From assembly GCF_029633865.1 (NCBI RefSeq), contig NC_079214.1, positions 16,615,936 to 16,679,935 of the forward strand: a stretch of 64,000 nt of DNA, read 5' to 3'. The translations under genes and the position numbers were made by a program. Under the pieces are notes generated by a model that did not search any database, was not told where the DNA came from, and was given only the letters and a program-made list of their open reading frames with translations. How positions within the stretch are numbered: the first letter of the stretch is position 1; each line of letters starts with the position of its first letter. Of this stretch, positions 35,823-48,000 are shown piece by piece. The stretch comes from Lampris incognitus. Lineage: Eukaryota > Chordata > Actinopteri > Lampriformes > Lampridae.

Positions 35823-36734
35823 CTTCTCTGGTATGCTGGTTTAAGCAAAACTATTGGAGAACTAAGAGAATAATACTGCTTGGTCACTGGCTTGAAATAT
35901 TTACATACTTAAAAAGTGTCGAACAGGACGAGCAAAACGACTCACTAAATTGAGTCAACAGAAGCGAGGACCAGTACTTGTGTACATTTTTGTTTTCCAA
36001 TGACTAATAACTGCAGTGAGCCTCACCAGCACAGCATATCGTCAACATGTAGCTTGCTGCTACCATCGCCAATACGTGGGACTATCCCAAACCTCTTAAC
36101 CTTACGTCAGCAGCCCGAACACATAAATCATATTGGTTGTTGGACTCGGTAAAGTTACCTTTTGCGTTAATTATTTGCTTTGTTAGCCTTCTGTCATGTT
36201 TCCCCCATTTCTTCCGCCTCCTCCTCTTCTTCGTGTTTTCCTCATTTGCCTACGGCTTCGTCTTCTTCCTTGACCTTTTTACGGCGGCTGGCAGTCAGCG
36301 TTAGGGTGCATTACCGCCACTTACTGCTCCGGAGTGTGGGTCAAACGATTTTAACACCCGGATAATGAGCAGGCGTCATACATACATACCGGTGGAGGCA
36401 TGGAGGTGTTTAGGAGAGATGGCAGCGGAGTTTTTAAACTAGATTGTTTCACACAATCTCGGAAAGTGAGAGGATGCCTGAGGCAAGGCAAGGCAACTTT
36501 ATTTCGAAAGCACATGTTATACACAAGGCAGACTCAATGTGCGTCACATAAAAAAAAACTTTATACAATAAAAAAAAGGATTTAACAACTAATTTATAGA
36601 CATTTAAATTAAATAGAATAAAATCAAAATGTAATGCAAGGTTTACAACTTTGCAAAAGTTAAAGTGCAAGGTTTGCAGTTTAGCAGAAACCAATGAGGT
36701 TTTTCACTGAGGAGTGGAGAAGAAGCACACTGGT
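35823..36734. promoter_or_regulatory. stk16 5' flank
   Basis: Upstream region of stk16 on -. A CT-rich stretch lies at 36,205-36,250. At 36,480-36,560 a (GGCAA)n run followed by CAACTTTATTTCGAAAGCAC is a reversed LINE-tail fragment. No TATA box could be assigned. Confidence 0.3.
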
Positions 36735-36838
36735 AAATTTTCAAGAATAAGGGCGATGTGCAGAGCTGTAGTAGCTACAGAGGTATAAAGTTGATCAGCC
36801 ACAGCATGAAGATACGGGAAAGAGTAATAGAAGCTAGG

Positions 36839-37735
36839 TTAAGAGGCTAGGTTGTGTGTCTGACATTCTTGTGTAAGAAGTGGGGTTGTTGTGAAGCGTC
36901 TAGTGCAGTGTTTCTCAACCCAGTCCTCAAGGACCCCCTATCCTGCAGATTTTCATTGTAACCCTGCATAGGTAGCCCTGCTTGCACTTACTCGACCAAT
37001 CATCTCGCAGCACTTAATTATGCAAGGTGTGCAACGTCTGACAAAATTCATTGCTGATTGGTTGAATAACTACAAACAGGTACCTATTCAGGGTTGCAAA
37101 GAAAATATGCAGGATAGGGGTTCCCCGAGGACTGGGTTGAGAAACACTGGTCTAGTGTGTTGGTGTAGTGTTCTGTGCCTGTCACGTCTCACTCTCAATC
37201 TTCACCGCTGGCTAGCAGAAATGTGAACAGAAGAGCCGAGCACACAAGTCTCCCTGCCAGTACATAGCCTCTGCGTGGCGACACGCGGTACCTGGGTACA
37301 CCTTGGACCCTGGCTGAACTACAAGGGACTCGGAGGAGGTCTGGCCCCTAGACGTGTGGTATGTAGGCCCACCAGTGTGTGGATATTCCCTGATGCCCAT
37401 GAACCAGCCCCCAGCTATGGGTTAAATAGTGTCCCTGCCTAGTGGATATCTCGGGGGAGGAATAGGCTACGGGAGTAAACCCCTACAGAAAATCAATGTC
37501 TACAGTGCTGTTGTTTTTTGTTTTTCTTGCCCTTTTGTATCTGTTTAAGTCGGAGAGTACTGCTGGCGTCGTGAGTGGCTGCCGCTTCTCCCCCTCCTAG
37601 CCCCCCTTCCCATCCACCCCTGTACATTTGTGCTATTTTATCTGTTGTCCTGTTTCACCCCGTTTATTGTAAAGCGACTTTGAGTATTAGAAAAGCGCTA
37701 TATAAGATTGATTTATTATTATTATTATTAAGAGG
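36839..37735 (+). mobile_element. Retroelement insertion (family C body, TTA tail) inside RTE copy 2
   Basis: TTAAGAGG is present at 36,839-36,846 and 37,728-37,735, immediately bounding an 881-bp insert. The insert carries family C sequence (compare 17,735-18,345), then a LINE-type 3' end (GAAAAGCGCTATATAAGATT) and a (TTA)n tail. Removing it makes the RTE reading resume, so the boundaries are well supported. A hAT-type MITE (36,906-37,149) is nested in it. Confidence 0.75.
36906..37149. mobile_element. hAT-type MITE, 244 bp, copy 1
   Basis: Ends CAGTGTTTCTCAACCCAGTC and the matching inverse GACTGGGTTGAGAAACACTG. The 8-bp target duplication GTCTAGTG lies at 36,898-36,905 and 37,150-37,157. 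The TSD length and CAGTG ends fit a non-autonomous hAT element. The homologous empty site is visible in the family C copy near 17,750. Confidence 0.9.
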
Positions 37736-38904
37736 AGAGGTGATGATTAGTGAGCAGCAGTATGGTTTCATGCCATCGAAGAGCACTACAGATGCAATGT
37801 TTGCTTTGAGAGTGTTGATGGAGAAATATAGAGAAGGTCAGAAGGAGTTACATTGTCTTTGTGGATTTAGAGAAAGCATATGACAGAGTGCCGAGAGAGG
37901 AGGTGTGGTATTATATGAGGAAGTTGGGAGTTGCAGAGAAGTATGTAGGAGTGGTGTAGATATGCACGAGAACAGTGTGACAGTGGTGAGGCGTACAGTT
38001 GGAATGACAGATGGGTTCAAGGTGGAGGTGGGATTACATCAAGGATCAGCTCTGAGCCCTTTCTTGTTTGCAATGGTGATGGACAGGTTGACGGACGAGA
38101 TCAGGCAGGAGTCTCCATGGACTATGATGTTCATGGATGACATTGTGATCTGTAGCGAGAGTAGGGAGCAGGTTGAGGAGAGCCTGGAGAGGTGGAGGTA
38201 TGCACTGGAGAGAAGAGGAATGAAAGTCAGTAGGAGCAAGATGTAATACTTATGCGTGAATGAGAGGGAGGACAGTGAAATGGTGAGGATGCAAGGAGTC
38301 GAGGTGACGAGAGTGGATGAGTTTAAATACTTGAGGTCAACTGCTCAAAGTAACAGGGAGTGCAGAAGAGAGGTGAAGAAGAGAGTGCAGACAGGATGGA
38401 GTGGGTGCAGACGAGTGTCAGGAGTGATTTGCGACAGAAAGGTACCAACAAGAGTTAAAGGGAAGGTTTACAAGATGGTAGTGAGACCAGGTGTGTTGTA
38501 TGGTTTGGAGATGGTGGAACTGATGAAAAGACAGGAGGCGGAGCTGGAGGTGGTAAAGTTGAAGATGTTAAGATTTTCACTGGGAGTGACAGAGAAGGAC
38601 AGGATTAGGAACAAGTATATTAGAGGGACAGCTCAGGTTGGACGGTTTGGAGACAAAGCAAGAGAGGCAAGCTTGAGATGGTTTGGACGTGTGTGGAGGA
38701 GAGATGCTGGGATAGTGGGGGAAGGATGCTGAATATGGAGGAGCCAGGCAAGAGGAAGGCCAAAGAGGAGGTTTATGGATGTGGTGAGGGAGGACATGCA
38801 GGAGGAAGATGCAGAGGACAGCAAGAGATGGAAACAGATGATCCGCTGTGGTGACCCCTAGCGGGAGTAGCCGGCAGTAGTAGTAATAGAGGTAGTAGTA
38901 GAAA

Positions 38905-39060
38905 TAGTAGTGTCTTGATGCGTGCTCAATAACCCAGGTAAGAAAATCGAATAAGGTTGAATGAAGGTTGAATACAATACCTGCAGTTAGTTTAGACTGA
39001 CGATGTCAGTTAGTTGAGTGATGAAACGTGTCAGGATGAACTGATTCAACCTTCTTTGAT
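38905..39060 (+). mobile_element. Penelope-like element end fragment
   Basis: It shares CATGCGTGCTCAATAA-type and GATGAAACGTGTC words, and GATTCAACCTTCT at its right end, with the ends of the Penelope-like fragment at 45,300-46,195. It is a short fragment attached to the tail repeat of RTE copy 2. Confidence 0.45.
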
Positions 39061-39279
39061 AGTAGTAGTTGTACAATATCATAAAAAAACTATAGTCTAT
39101 TAAACAATCCAGTGTTCATTAGGAAATCTATTACCCCCCTCTGTTTTCCACACAATTCTCCCCTTCTTTCCTTGCGCCCAACGGTTGAATGACCAAAAAC
39201 ACAAATAACGCCACAGCGCTTTGCTGGGACTAGCGGCTTCAACTGGAACTGCGGCATGTACGTTTGTATAAAAACAAAG

Positions 39280-41677
39280 ATGGCGGATTACAAGCATGAT
39301 AGCAAAGGTTGCACCGACGATGGAGGTGATATTTGTGCGGTTTTATGTCTAAAATAGCGTTGAAAACTAACATGTCATCTTATTTTTCTGAATTTTCTAG
39401 CAATAATCAAGTACTTTGCTGCAAATGACGCCTAACCGAGGGAATGTCCATGAACCTTTCCCTTTTCACATCTAACCTAGCTTAGCTCATGTCATCTGGG
39501 TAACCCCGGCTAATGCTAAGTAACGCCACCGTAAATACTGTGCCAGCCAATTAGCAACGGAAATGAAATTGACGTGTGTTTAGTGGACGTTAATGCCAGA
39601 TTGATAAACGGAGACGACAGTTTTCCTGCTTAAACAGTCCCCGGCGGTAACAGCAGAACGCGGTTCTGCTGGTTCGCTAACATTTTAGCTAACGGGTAGC
39701 ATTATATCTTTACAGACGTAGTTTATCGTGGGGTTTAAATCGACGACATTGTGATGAGAGTGAAGATCACTGACCTCCTTCTGTCAGCCCCCCCCCCCAC
39801 CACGCTGGAGCAGCCATTGCCCAATTTACGAAAATTTTAATTCATTGTAGCCCTTAGGTCAGTGTTTCTCAACCCAGTCTTCAAGGAACCTCTATCCTGC
39901 AGATTTTCATTGTAACCCTGCATAGGTAGCCCTGCTTGCACTTACTCGACCAATCATCTCACAGCACTTAATTATGCAAGGTGTGCAACATCTGACAAAA
40001 TTCATTGCTGATTGGTTGAATAACTACAAACAGGTACCTATTCAGGGTTGCAAAGAAAATATGCAGGATAGGGGTTCCTTGAGGACTGGGTTGAGAAACA
40101 CTGCCTTAGGTAGAGTCCTCCATAGGCGGGTAGGCAAACATGTCTGATTTCAGATGAATTTGAATTAAAGCTACCGTTAAGGCATAAATAGGTGGGAGGG
40201 AACTCGGCCGCTCAGGTAACGGTGGTAGCTCATTCGCTATTTCTCAGGCAACAGTTGCTCACCTTGGTAAGTTGTCTTGCCTCAAGCAGGGCCGGAGGAG
40301 GAGGGAGGCAGAGTGAAAACTAAGCCTGTCTCTTCTAGCACTTTGGGAGGAGGAGGGTCTACAGTCAAGCGCTCATCCCAACATCTCACACCTGAAGATG
40401 AGGATGGTACCTCAGCAGGCCCACTGGCGCCCCTCAAAATCTCCAAGATAGGCTTCGGAATAAGTAGCCAGATTGGGAAGAAGGTCAACCCCATCTCCAT
40501 CAAACTGGGAGCAACAGTGAGTTGGTTGCTGTATAGACTGATCATGTATAAATAGCCAGCACCTTCAGCCATACAAGCTACACGAACTAGTTTCCTATAT
40601 TAACAGTTGTGGAGGGATTGTAACATATTTTGACCCAGGACAACCTACCAAGCAATGTGCAATTCAGCATCACAAAAATCTGACGATGCATAAGTAACGT
40701 AATGCTCCAAAAGACATAAAATAAGACCCCAGATCTTTCTCAGTGTTTCTTGTAGTGATACGATGATACATTTATGTATATGTGAGCTGAAATAGGAAAA
40801 ATAAGGCTATTTTTTCTCACATTTTTATTTTTCCCCATTTTTTATTTTATTCGTTTGCATCTTTGGTGGTTGGGGAAGGTAGACCTTTTTGCTAGAAATG
40901 TATAACGAACTATACCGTCTTTCTCTTGCAAGAGAAAAACTTAGTTCTGCCAAAGAGTTCAACAGGCCAGGAAACCACATATTTTCTAATGAGCAATACC
41001 TCAGAGAACAGGGTGAAGGATATTGATGTCAAGAGACTGATATTCTTTTATTAACATTTTGAACTTAAACGTTTTTCTTCCAAACCTGTTCTAGAAACCT
41101 AAAGAGCCTGTGCCAACTAATCCTGCCAAGAAGCCAACACTGGCCTCGGTTTTTAATGAGGAAGATGATGTAAGTATACACAGAGACAGAAGTGTTCAAA
41201 CGTACATCAAGTGCAAATATGACTGACCGAGTTTCACCTCTTATTCAGAGTGAACCTGAAGAGATGCCCCCAGAGGCTAAGATGAGAATGAAGAACATCG
41301 GCAGGTATATACTAGCACACTACTGAGTAGATTCTTGCCTCAGCTGTGTGTACTTTTCTGTTATGAGCAATTTAATAGTCAGAAACTGGGAAGTGCATTC
41401 CACATGTGGTATTTTAGGCGATGCTCAAGCAGGGAAGGTTGTTTTATTTGAAAGTTGCATTTTGTACTGACGGTATATATCCTCGTTAATTTTATTACTG
41501 CATTCTGGGAATAAACACGAGCTCAGATTTGATGTGTGATTTGACTAACGCTCTTGTCTCTTTAGGGAGACACCAACTTCTGCAGGACCCAATTCCTTCA
41601 ACAAGGGAAAGCAGGGTTTCTCTGATCACCAAAAACTTTGGGAGAGGAAGCTGAAGGCCCAGGCAGACAAACCGTAA
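39280..41677 (+). CDS. pcnp: PEST proteolytic signal-containing nuclear protein (PCNP), 5 coding exons
   Basis: PCNP is a small nuclear PEST protein, reported as ubiquitinated through UHRF2/NIRF and linked to cell-cycle control. Coding exons on + are 39,280-39,325; 40,290-40,516; 41,095-41,169; 41,249-41,304; 41,566-41,677. All junctions are GT-AG and the exons join in frame to 171 aa plus TAA (human about 178). The start [10 protein letters not shown] follows an AAAACAAAG context. Signature segments are [80 protein letters not shown] and QKLWERKLK, closely matching the family. Exon 2 has a tandem acceptor AAGCAG (40,284-40,289) that could add one Ala. Intron 1 carries a hAT MITE, and a Tc1-like element lies just after the stop. 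Confidence 0.95.
39860..40103. mobile_element. hAT-type MITE, 244 bp, copy 2 (pcnp intron 1)
   Basis: Same length and ends as 36,906-37,149, with very few differences. The 8-bp target duplication CCTTAGGT lies at 39,852-39,859 and 40,104-40,111. Confidence 0.9.
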
Positions 41678-44045
41678 ACCACTAGCAGATCCTTAGTCAG
41701 AATGGGTTGCTTTTCTTCTGACCAGCCCATGAGTTCCATGGAGACTCAGATGATTCCTAGCTGTAACCAGAACTACAGTGAGCGCCATAATTCTTTGGAC
41801 AGTGACACATTTTTTGTTATTTTGGTTCTGTGGTCTATCACTTTGAGTGTGAAAGGATACGATGACAATGAGGTTGAAGTGCAGACTGTCAGCTTTAATT
41901 TGAAGGTCGTTTCATCCATATCAGATGAACTGTTAGAAATGACAGCACCTTTTTTACATGGCCCCCCCCTCCCCGTTTTAAGGTACTACAAGTATTTGAT
42001 GGATTGGCTTCACAGATGTGTTTCGTTAGGTAGGTGTATTCATTTGTGTCATTTGTGAATACAGAAGATAACTTGATGTCTAGTCTTCATGCTAGACTTT
42101 GCAATTGCCTTTGGAAATTGTTGTTGGGGTGTGACAACAACAAGACAGTCTCGATGCATATTAAACTTGTCATCATCAGGCTCAGAAATGAAAATCAGTC
42201 AATCAGGAACATTGCAAAAGCCCTGGGCATGCCCAAGTCAACAGTTTGGTTTCTGTGGTGAAGAAAACCCCCCTGACAACAAAAGTCAAAGTATCTTTAT
42301 TGTCCCTTACTAGGAAAATAGTTTGCAGCCAGTATAGTATATTAAACTCTCAACACAAAACATGCAAACACCAAGGCAGAGTTGACACAAAAAATGGAGT
42401 CTCAAACAAACAGGAACTGAAGATGGCTGCAGTACAGGCCTGGCAGAGCATCACCAGGGTTTTTTTTTTTTAGGGAGTTGTTCCTTATCTGATACGAGGG
42501 TCTAAGGACAGGGTGTTGTTTTGCTGTAAAGTCCCTTGAGGCGAATTTGTAATCTGTGATGTTGGGCTACACAAATAAAATGGACTTGACTTGCATGCAA
42601 AGGGTATGCAACCAAATATGAAAAGTGATTACTTTATTCTACATTATGTTAAATGGTCCCAAAAATGGGGGGGGGGGTTACTATGTACAAAAGGTTCTAT
42701 AATTTCTAAACGGTTTATCTGATATGGATTAAAAGACCCTCAAATTCAAGCTGACAGTCTGCACTTCAGCCTCATTGTCATCGTATCCTTTCAAACTCCC
42801 AAGTGCTAGAGCACAGAACCAAAATAACAACAACAAAAAATGTGTTACTGTCCAATGAACAATGGTGCTCACTATATGTTCTTCCTGGAATTTGGTAACT
42901 TCTCAGACATTCTACTGGGAACTATTTAAGCCTCGAGTGATTTTTAATCGCTGAATCCATGTTTACGATTCTGAAAATGACCAGCTGATATCAAGCGGTA
43001 CTGCTGGAGATGTGCTTGACAGCCTTCATTCTGGGATGAGATGTGCAGGACACCCTGGATTAAAGGAAAGAGCAAACAAACAAATTAGCCGAAAGACTTT
43101 ATAAACTGTCTTGAGTTATTCAGTACTCCCATATAAAGTGAGGTATTGGCTATTGAGCTTCAGTTCATGAAAAATGTACACCAAAAGGAAATTGAACTAC
43201 ATTTTTGCTGGTTAATCCAGCAATCCTGCATCTTGACGCCTCCATACCCTGTAGCTATGACACATGCTTTATAATAGTTGAAGCTGGGTACACGTTATGG
43301 GCAACAACAAAAAAAACCAACTATGTTTTGCTTGTCTGCTATTGGTGTAAAAATGTACATAGAAAGAACTGTGATGACTTTTTATTTTTCAAATTCAAAG
43401 TATGATGTAGGTGTGTTTGTTTTGTGTGTGTGAGTGGCAAAATATGTATGACGTTGACATACTCGTTTAACATGGAGGGATGCTCAGAAATTGTTTTGTC
43501 TGTTTTAAGTACAGCCCTGGTTTTGTTCCTCACCAATGTGCCACCACACTGCTGTTTTATTCATTTACACGTATCCCGTTGCATCAGTTCCTGTTCTTAA
43601 ATCTGACGAAAGTTAGATGTAGGATCACGCTGCTGATCCTCAAAAGGAAAGGATGGATACCATTGTTGTGTCAACAGTCGGCTCTCCTGGGGAGAACAAC
43701 GCAACGCCGTAGAGAATTGGTTGCTAGGGTTGTGTTATCATTGGTCAGTTTTGATTTTTTTTCTTTTTCTTTTTATGGGCAGTTGTGTTTTCCTGCCTGG
43801 ATCTTCTGCATGTTGGTTAGCACTGACTGGGCCTGTGTACGTGACATGCTTTTGTTTAGATAGACTCTTTCCCTTTTCTTCTCCAGTTCCGTCGGTGGTC
43901 GTCCCGTCCCCTCAGCATCATGGAGCCCATCCCCGCACACTTTGAACAGATATTTGTGATAGTACTCTTGAGTACTTCGCTGACTTCTCCTGTGCCTGAA
44001 ACTCCTTTTGAAATACCCTTTGAAACGGAAATAAATCATTGAATT
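41678..44045 (+). other. pcnp 3' flank / probable 3' UTR
   Basis: No other gene occupies this stretch. An AATAAA at 44,029-44,034 is the best-placed poly(A) signal if the 3' UTR is long; an ATAAAATGG-type word at about 42,570 belongs to a LINE tail. A Tc1-like transposon fills 41,778-42,874. The UTR extent is a guess without transcript data. Confidence 0.35.
41778..42874 (+). mobile_element. Tc1-like transposon with long (about 190 bp) TIRs, internally rearranged
   Basis: The left end CAGTGAGCGCCATAATTC and the right end are inverted copies over about 190 bp (shared GAAAGGATACGATGACAATG), flanked by TA. Between them are fragments of a Tc1 transposase on +. The HTH segment IRNIAKALGMPKSTVWF lies near 42,200 and a C-terminal KQELKMAAVQAWQSI near 42,415. 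The central catalytic part is missing. Foreign LINE-tail sequence is embedded at about 42,280-42,350 and 42,480-42,595. It is not autonomous. Confidence 0.75.
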
Positions 44046-44184
44046 CCTCCGTGGTTTATCTGACTCTTATTGTGGTAGAATTCTCTTTCTATTCATCGCA
44101 GCAGCCATCCTTGTCAAATAAATACATTTGGGTCACATTTACAAACTTTATAAAAACGCGTAAAGTTTTTGAATGACAAGTACT

Positions 44185-44592
44185 GCCCCCCCTTTTTTCC
44201 CCCTCCCCAATTGTACTTGGCCAATTACACCACTCTTCCGAGCCGTCCCGGTCGCTGCTCCACCCCCTCTGCCGATCCGGGGAGGGCTGCAGACTACCAC
44301 GTGCCTCCTCCGATACATGTGGAGTCACCAGCCCCTTCTTTTCACCTGACAGTGAGGAGTTTCACCAGGGGGACGTAGCGCGTGGGAGGATCACGCTACC
44401 CCCGCCTCCCCGAACAGGCGCCCCAACCGACCAGAGGAGGCGCTAGTGCAGCGACCAGGACACACACCCACATCCGGCTTCCCACCCGCAGACACGACCA
44501 ATTGCGTCTGTAGGGACGCCCGACCAAGCCGGAAGTAACACGGGGATTCGAACTGGTTGGTAGGCAACGGAATAGATCACCCGGACGCCCCT
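44185..44592 (-). mobile_element. tRNA-derived SINE, family A, copy 5
   Basis: Full family layout on -, with the head at the right end (GGGCGTCCGGGTGATCTATTC region). Flanking AATGACA words at about 44,170 and 44,593 suggest a short target duplication. Confidence 0.8.
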
Positions 44593-45018
44593 AATGACAT
44601 CAGTTACATCCGTCCACAATGGACGAAGGCCGGACCGTCTCTACGGCAGGTGGCGTTTGAGCGGGTGACGTATGAAACGTTGTCATTTTCAAAGTAATGT
44701 CAGTCTTTTCCAGCCAGTTGCCTTTAATAAACCCAGCAGTACTGGAGGGGATTTTTCTAAAGCGCTGTTCCTGTTTTTCTGTAACCACAGTTTCGGGGCT
44801 AGTTGCTGGGCATCCTGCTGTGGCTTGCCGAGTCTCTGTTAGCCGATGGAAATAACCGGTCCCACTGCCCATGGCTGTGAGACACTGGCCATGGCCCTGA
44901 ATGCCCAAATATGATGAAAATGTTTCAAGCCTGTTAGCAAACAATACAGTTACGGCTCCAAGAGTGCGAGTCCCCTTGTTTTTAGACTGCTGGAGATGAA
45001 GATAAGCGTCAGAGTGAA

Positions 45019-48000
45019 TTAGGATCCTGGGAAAACCGAGCTGATGTCTAACTTCTGCACAGCCATGGCCTTCCTCAGTGTCCCCCAGAAGTCACTGGTG
45101 GCTTTTGTTGATCTGTCCGAGGGCCAGTTCAGGGAAGGAAGGGCCCTCAGGGTCCTCTGGACCAGTAGAGGTAAAGGTGGGTTGAGCTGACCCAGGGATG
45201 CTGGTTTTCCCGTCGTCCAGATCAGCAGGACTTTGAGGTGGGAGTCTTGTAGCAGCACCTATGGGATGGGATACCAGTAACTCAGAATTTAAATTAATCC
45301 GCTATACGTCTTCATGCATGCTCAATAATCCAGGTGAGGAAGTCACAGGAAGTGGAATCAGTTCATCTGGACACGATGTTTATCGAGAGAAACGTGTCAC
45401 CACTCATCTAAGTGACCTCTTCGGTCTCAAATGACTGCAGGTGTCCCCACCCTTATAAACAGCACAGTGGCATAACGACCGAAACCAACGACCGGTTTCA
45501 TATGCAAATTCCCGTGACCATTAACTAGAGTTACAACGGCCATGTGTGCTATTCACAGAGGATTGGGGAATGGTTGCAATCACAGTATTGTAAGATGGTG
45601 ACAGATGGCGACCAAACAGACGCTGGCCAAGAGGATGGCACGACACAGAAGAGCTGACACGTCAGGCCATGACTCCACAGTCTACACCCACCTACAGGCC
45701 AGTTGCCACTCTTTCAAGGATGGAGATGTGCACATGCTTGATAGGGAGGAGTGCTGGTTTGAACAGGGAGTCAAAGAGGCCATCTATCTGAAGAGGGAAC
45801 GACCATCCCTGAATTGATGGGGGGCCTAAAAGTACATGTCACCATTTTACAATGCTGTGATCGCAACTATTCCCCAGTCCTCTGTGAATAGTACACATGG
45901 CCATTATAACTGTAGTTAACGGTCATGGCAATTTGCATATGAAGCTGATTGTTGGTTTCAGTCATCACGCCACTGTATTGCAGCGAATTCGGGGGGCAGT
46001 CCGGGAAAGCAGCCAATGTGTCTACTTATCCATGCACGTTACAGTATTGTCTATAAAGGTGGGGACACTGTATCGTTTATAAGGGTGGCGATACCTGCAG
46101 TCAGTTTAGACTGCGGAGGTCACTTAGATGATTGCTGAAACGTTCCTCTCAATAAACGTTGTGTCCAGACGAGCTGATTCAACCTTCTGTAATCTACAAT
46201 GACATATTGCTATTGCTCACTGGAGGCAAATGTTTCAACAAAGATACTTCAGTTATTTGTAACATAGCCTAACCATTAACAGTTTATATTTTTTTAAAAA
46301 GCTTGTTTTCAATCAAAAACACACAGACAAATCCAATCACAAAGTTGCCCCAACCCTCTGGTCTGACATTAGTTCACTGTTAGGTTTTCATCGGGAAACG
46401 ACTTCCTTTGAACAGGTTGTATGGGGAATGAGATGCACAGCCCACCTGGATTCCTGATTCCAGCACAAACACAGCATCGCTGTTGCAGAGGTAGTCAACA
46501 GACAGCAGGCAGATCAGCATTCTGCTCCTCTTTAACACGTGCACCACGTCATCTGTGTATGCTGCAACCAAAGAGAAGCCTATCAGCGGCCTGACTAGTC
46601 AAGGAGAGTCAGATGATAGCCCCCCCCCCCAATTTCTCCATCTCTGACCTCCACCCGGTAGAAGGTCTCTCTCTTGCAGACAGAGGCGGTAGCCCCAACG
46701 GTCTTCCAATACTCGAGGCAGTAACACCTCCGGTTGCCTCTGGGTGGCAGAGCCCTCCTCAACTGCTGGGTCTGACAGAGATGCTGTCGGATACAGAGTC
46801 ACAAAAGATTCATTTTATTAGTCTGTCGTTATCTTGCTGAAGGGGCAGTGTGCATACAGACAAACAGAGAAACACTGCTTTTATCAAGGAGGCCTACCTG
46901 TTTCATCTGCACCAGGCCCTGACGGTGAAAACCCAGTGGAGCCTTCTACACACTCCTCGGAGGGAGGGCTCCACACGTACGACAAAAATGCATCAAACTC
47001 CTTCTCTGCTCAGTGGAGTGGCCACGAAATGGAGGAAACAAAACCTTTTTAGGTAACTCATTCATAATTGGCTTATTTTGGTGTATTACAGGGTCTTGTA
47101 AAAACGGAGACTAATAATGCTGAAATGGCTCGCTCGAGGTCCCCCTCACAAGTAATTTGCTCACCAGTGTGTAAAATCGTAATGTCAATATGAATTTCTT
47201 CATACATTCAGAATGTTAAAACGTCCATACAATACAGGTATGTACAAGGGTGCACACACCAAAATAAGGCCACAGTAAAGTAAATTTGATGATTTTTGCT
47301 TTTTTTTTTTTTAACTCTTGTTAAAGTCTGTCAAATACAAAAGTGGTTGCCACCTAACTAATGTACTCCCACGGACCTTTCTTAAGAGGAAAATACAGCC
47401 GATTTAATGCCGAAGAGTCGTTTAGAGACTAGACCACATCCTGACAAGGTTTGGTGAGGATGCCCCAGCTTCACTGCCTTTCTGCAAGGCATGTTTACCC
47501 CTATAGCAATATATAGACTTATCATAAGAATATGGTGGGCAGAAAATACAGAGACACGAGTAGTGTGGGTGTTCTGTGGGACCTCTCATGGCGTGGACTA
47601 TACATCAATTATCAGCTCTAAAAAAGAGAAGCCACAACATTTCTGTACACTATCAAGCTGTACCTTAGTCCCCACATGGATACGAGCAACATTTTCATGA
47701 ATTTTTGTCATTTACCAAATTTTTATTATAAATAAACAACAAAAAAACCCTTTCCTTTCCATCCTGTAGCATATGGTTGATAGTGTAAGACGAGGCGTGA
47801 CATTTCTAGCTAACTAATTCCTGTGCAGTGTGCACACACGTTTGTGCACCTTGGTATAATATATGTATGTGTTTGTCTAATTTTTCATGCAAACAAGTGT
47901 ATTTACGTCTGTGTGTGTGTGTGTGTGTGTGTTTGCACAAGCGTATGTATATAGAGGTCATTTTTGTGCATGTGTGTGTATGTGTTTTTGTGAAATTCTC

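Larger units (their letters stand above)
36735..38865 (+). mobile_element. RTE-type LINE, 5'-truncated (copy 2), split by an insertion
   Basis: It is the same family as 6777-8640 but on +. The first block (36,735-36,846) encodes the NKGD..C-type region before the RT. After the insertion the frame resumes at 37,728 (RGEVMISEQQYGFMPSKST). Further RT pieces are VEVGLHQGSALSPFLFAMVMD, a catalytic box reading FMDDIV (family FADDIV; near 38,130), FKYLRSTAQSNRECRREV and GTAQVGRFGDKAREASL. It ends at about 38,865 with a (TAG)n tail (to about 38,910). Several stops and frame changes interrupt it. It lies between stk16 and pcnp. Confidence 0.8.

Noticed and set aside
40277-40555. Single-exon ORF start for pcnp at a TTG
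   Set aside because: The true start is the ATG at 39,280 in an upstream exon. 40,290-40,516 is exon 2 bounded by AG and GT.
43480-43863. Plus-strand ORF after pcnp
   Set aside because: No recognisable domain; hydrophobic stretches follow from T-rich 3' flank sequence.
44600-44944. Minus-strand ORF downstream of il18rap
   Set aside because: Begins after the il18rap stop, no family similarity; treated as 3' flank.
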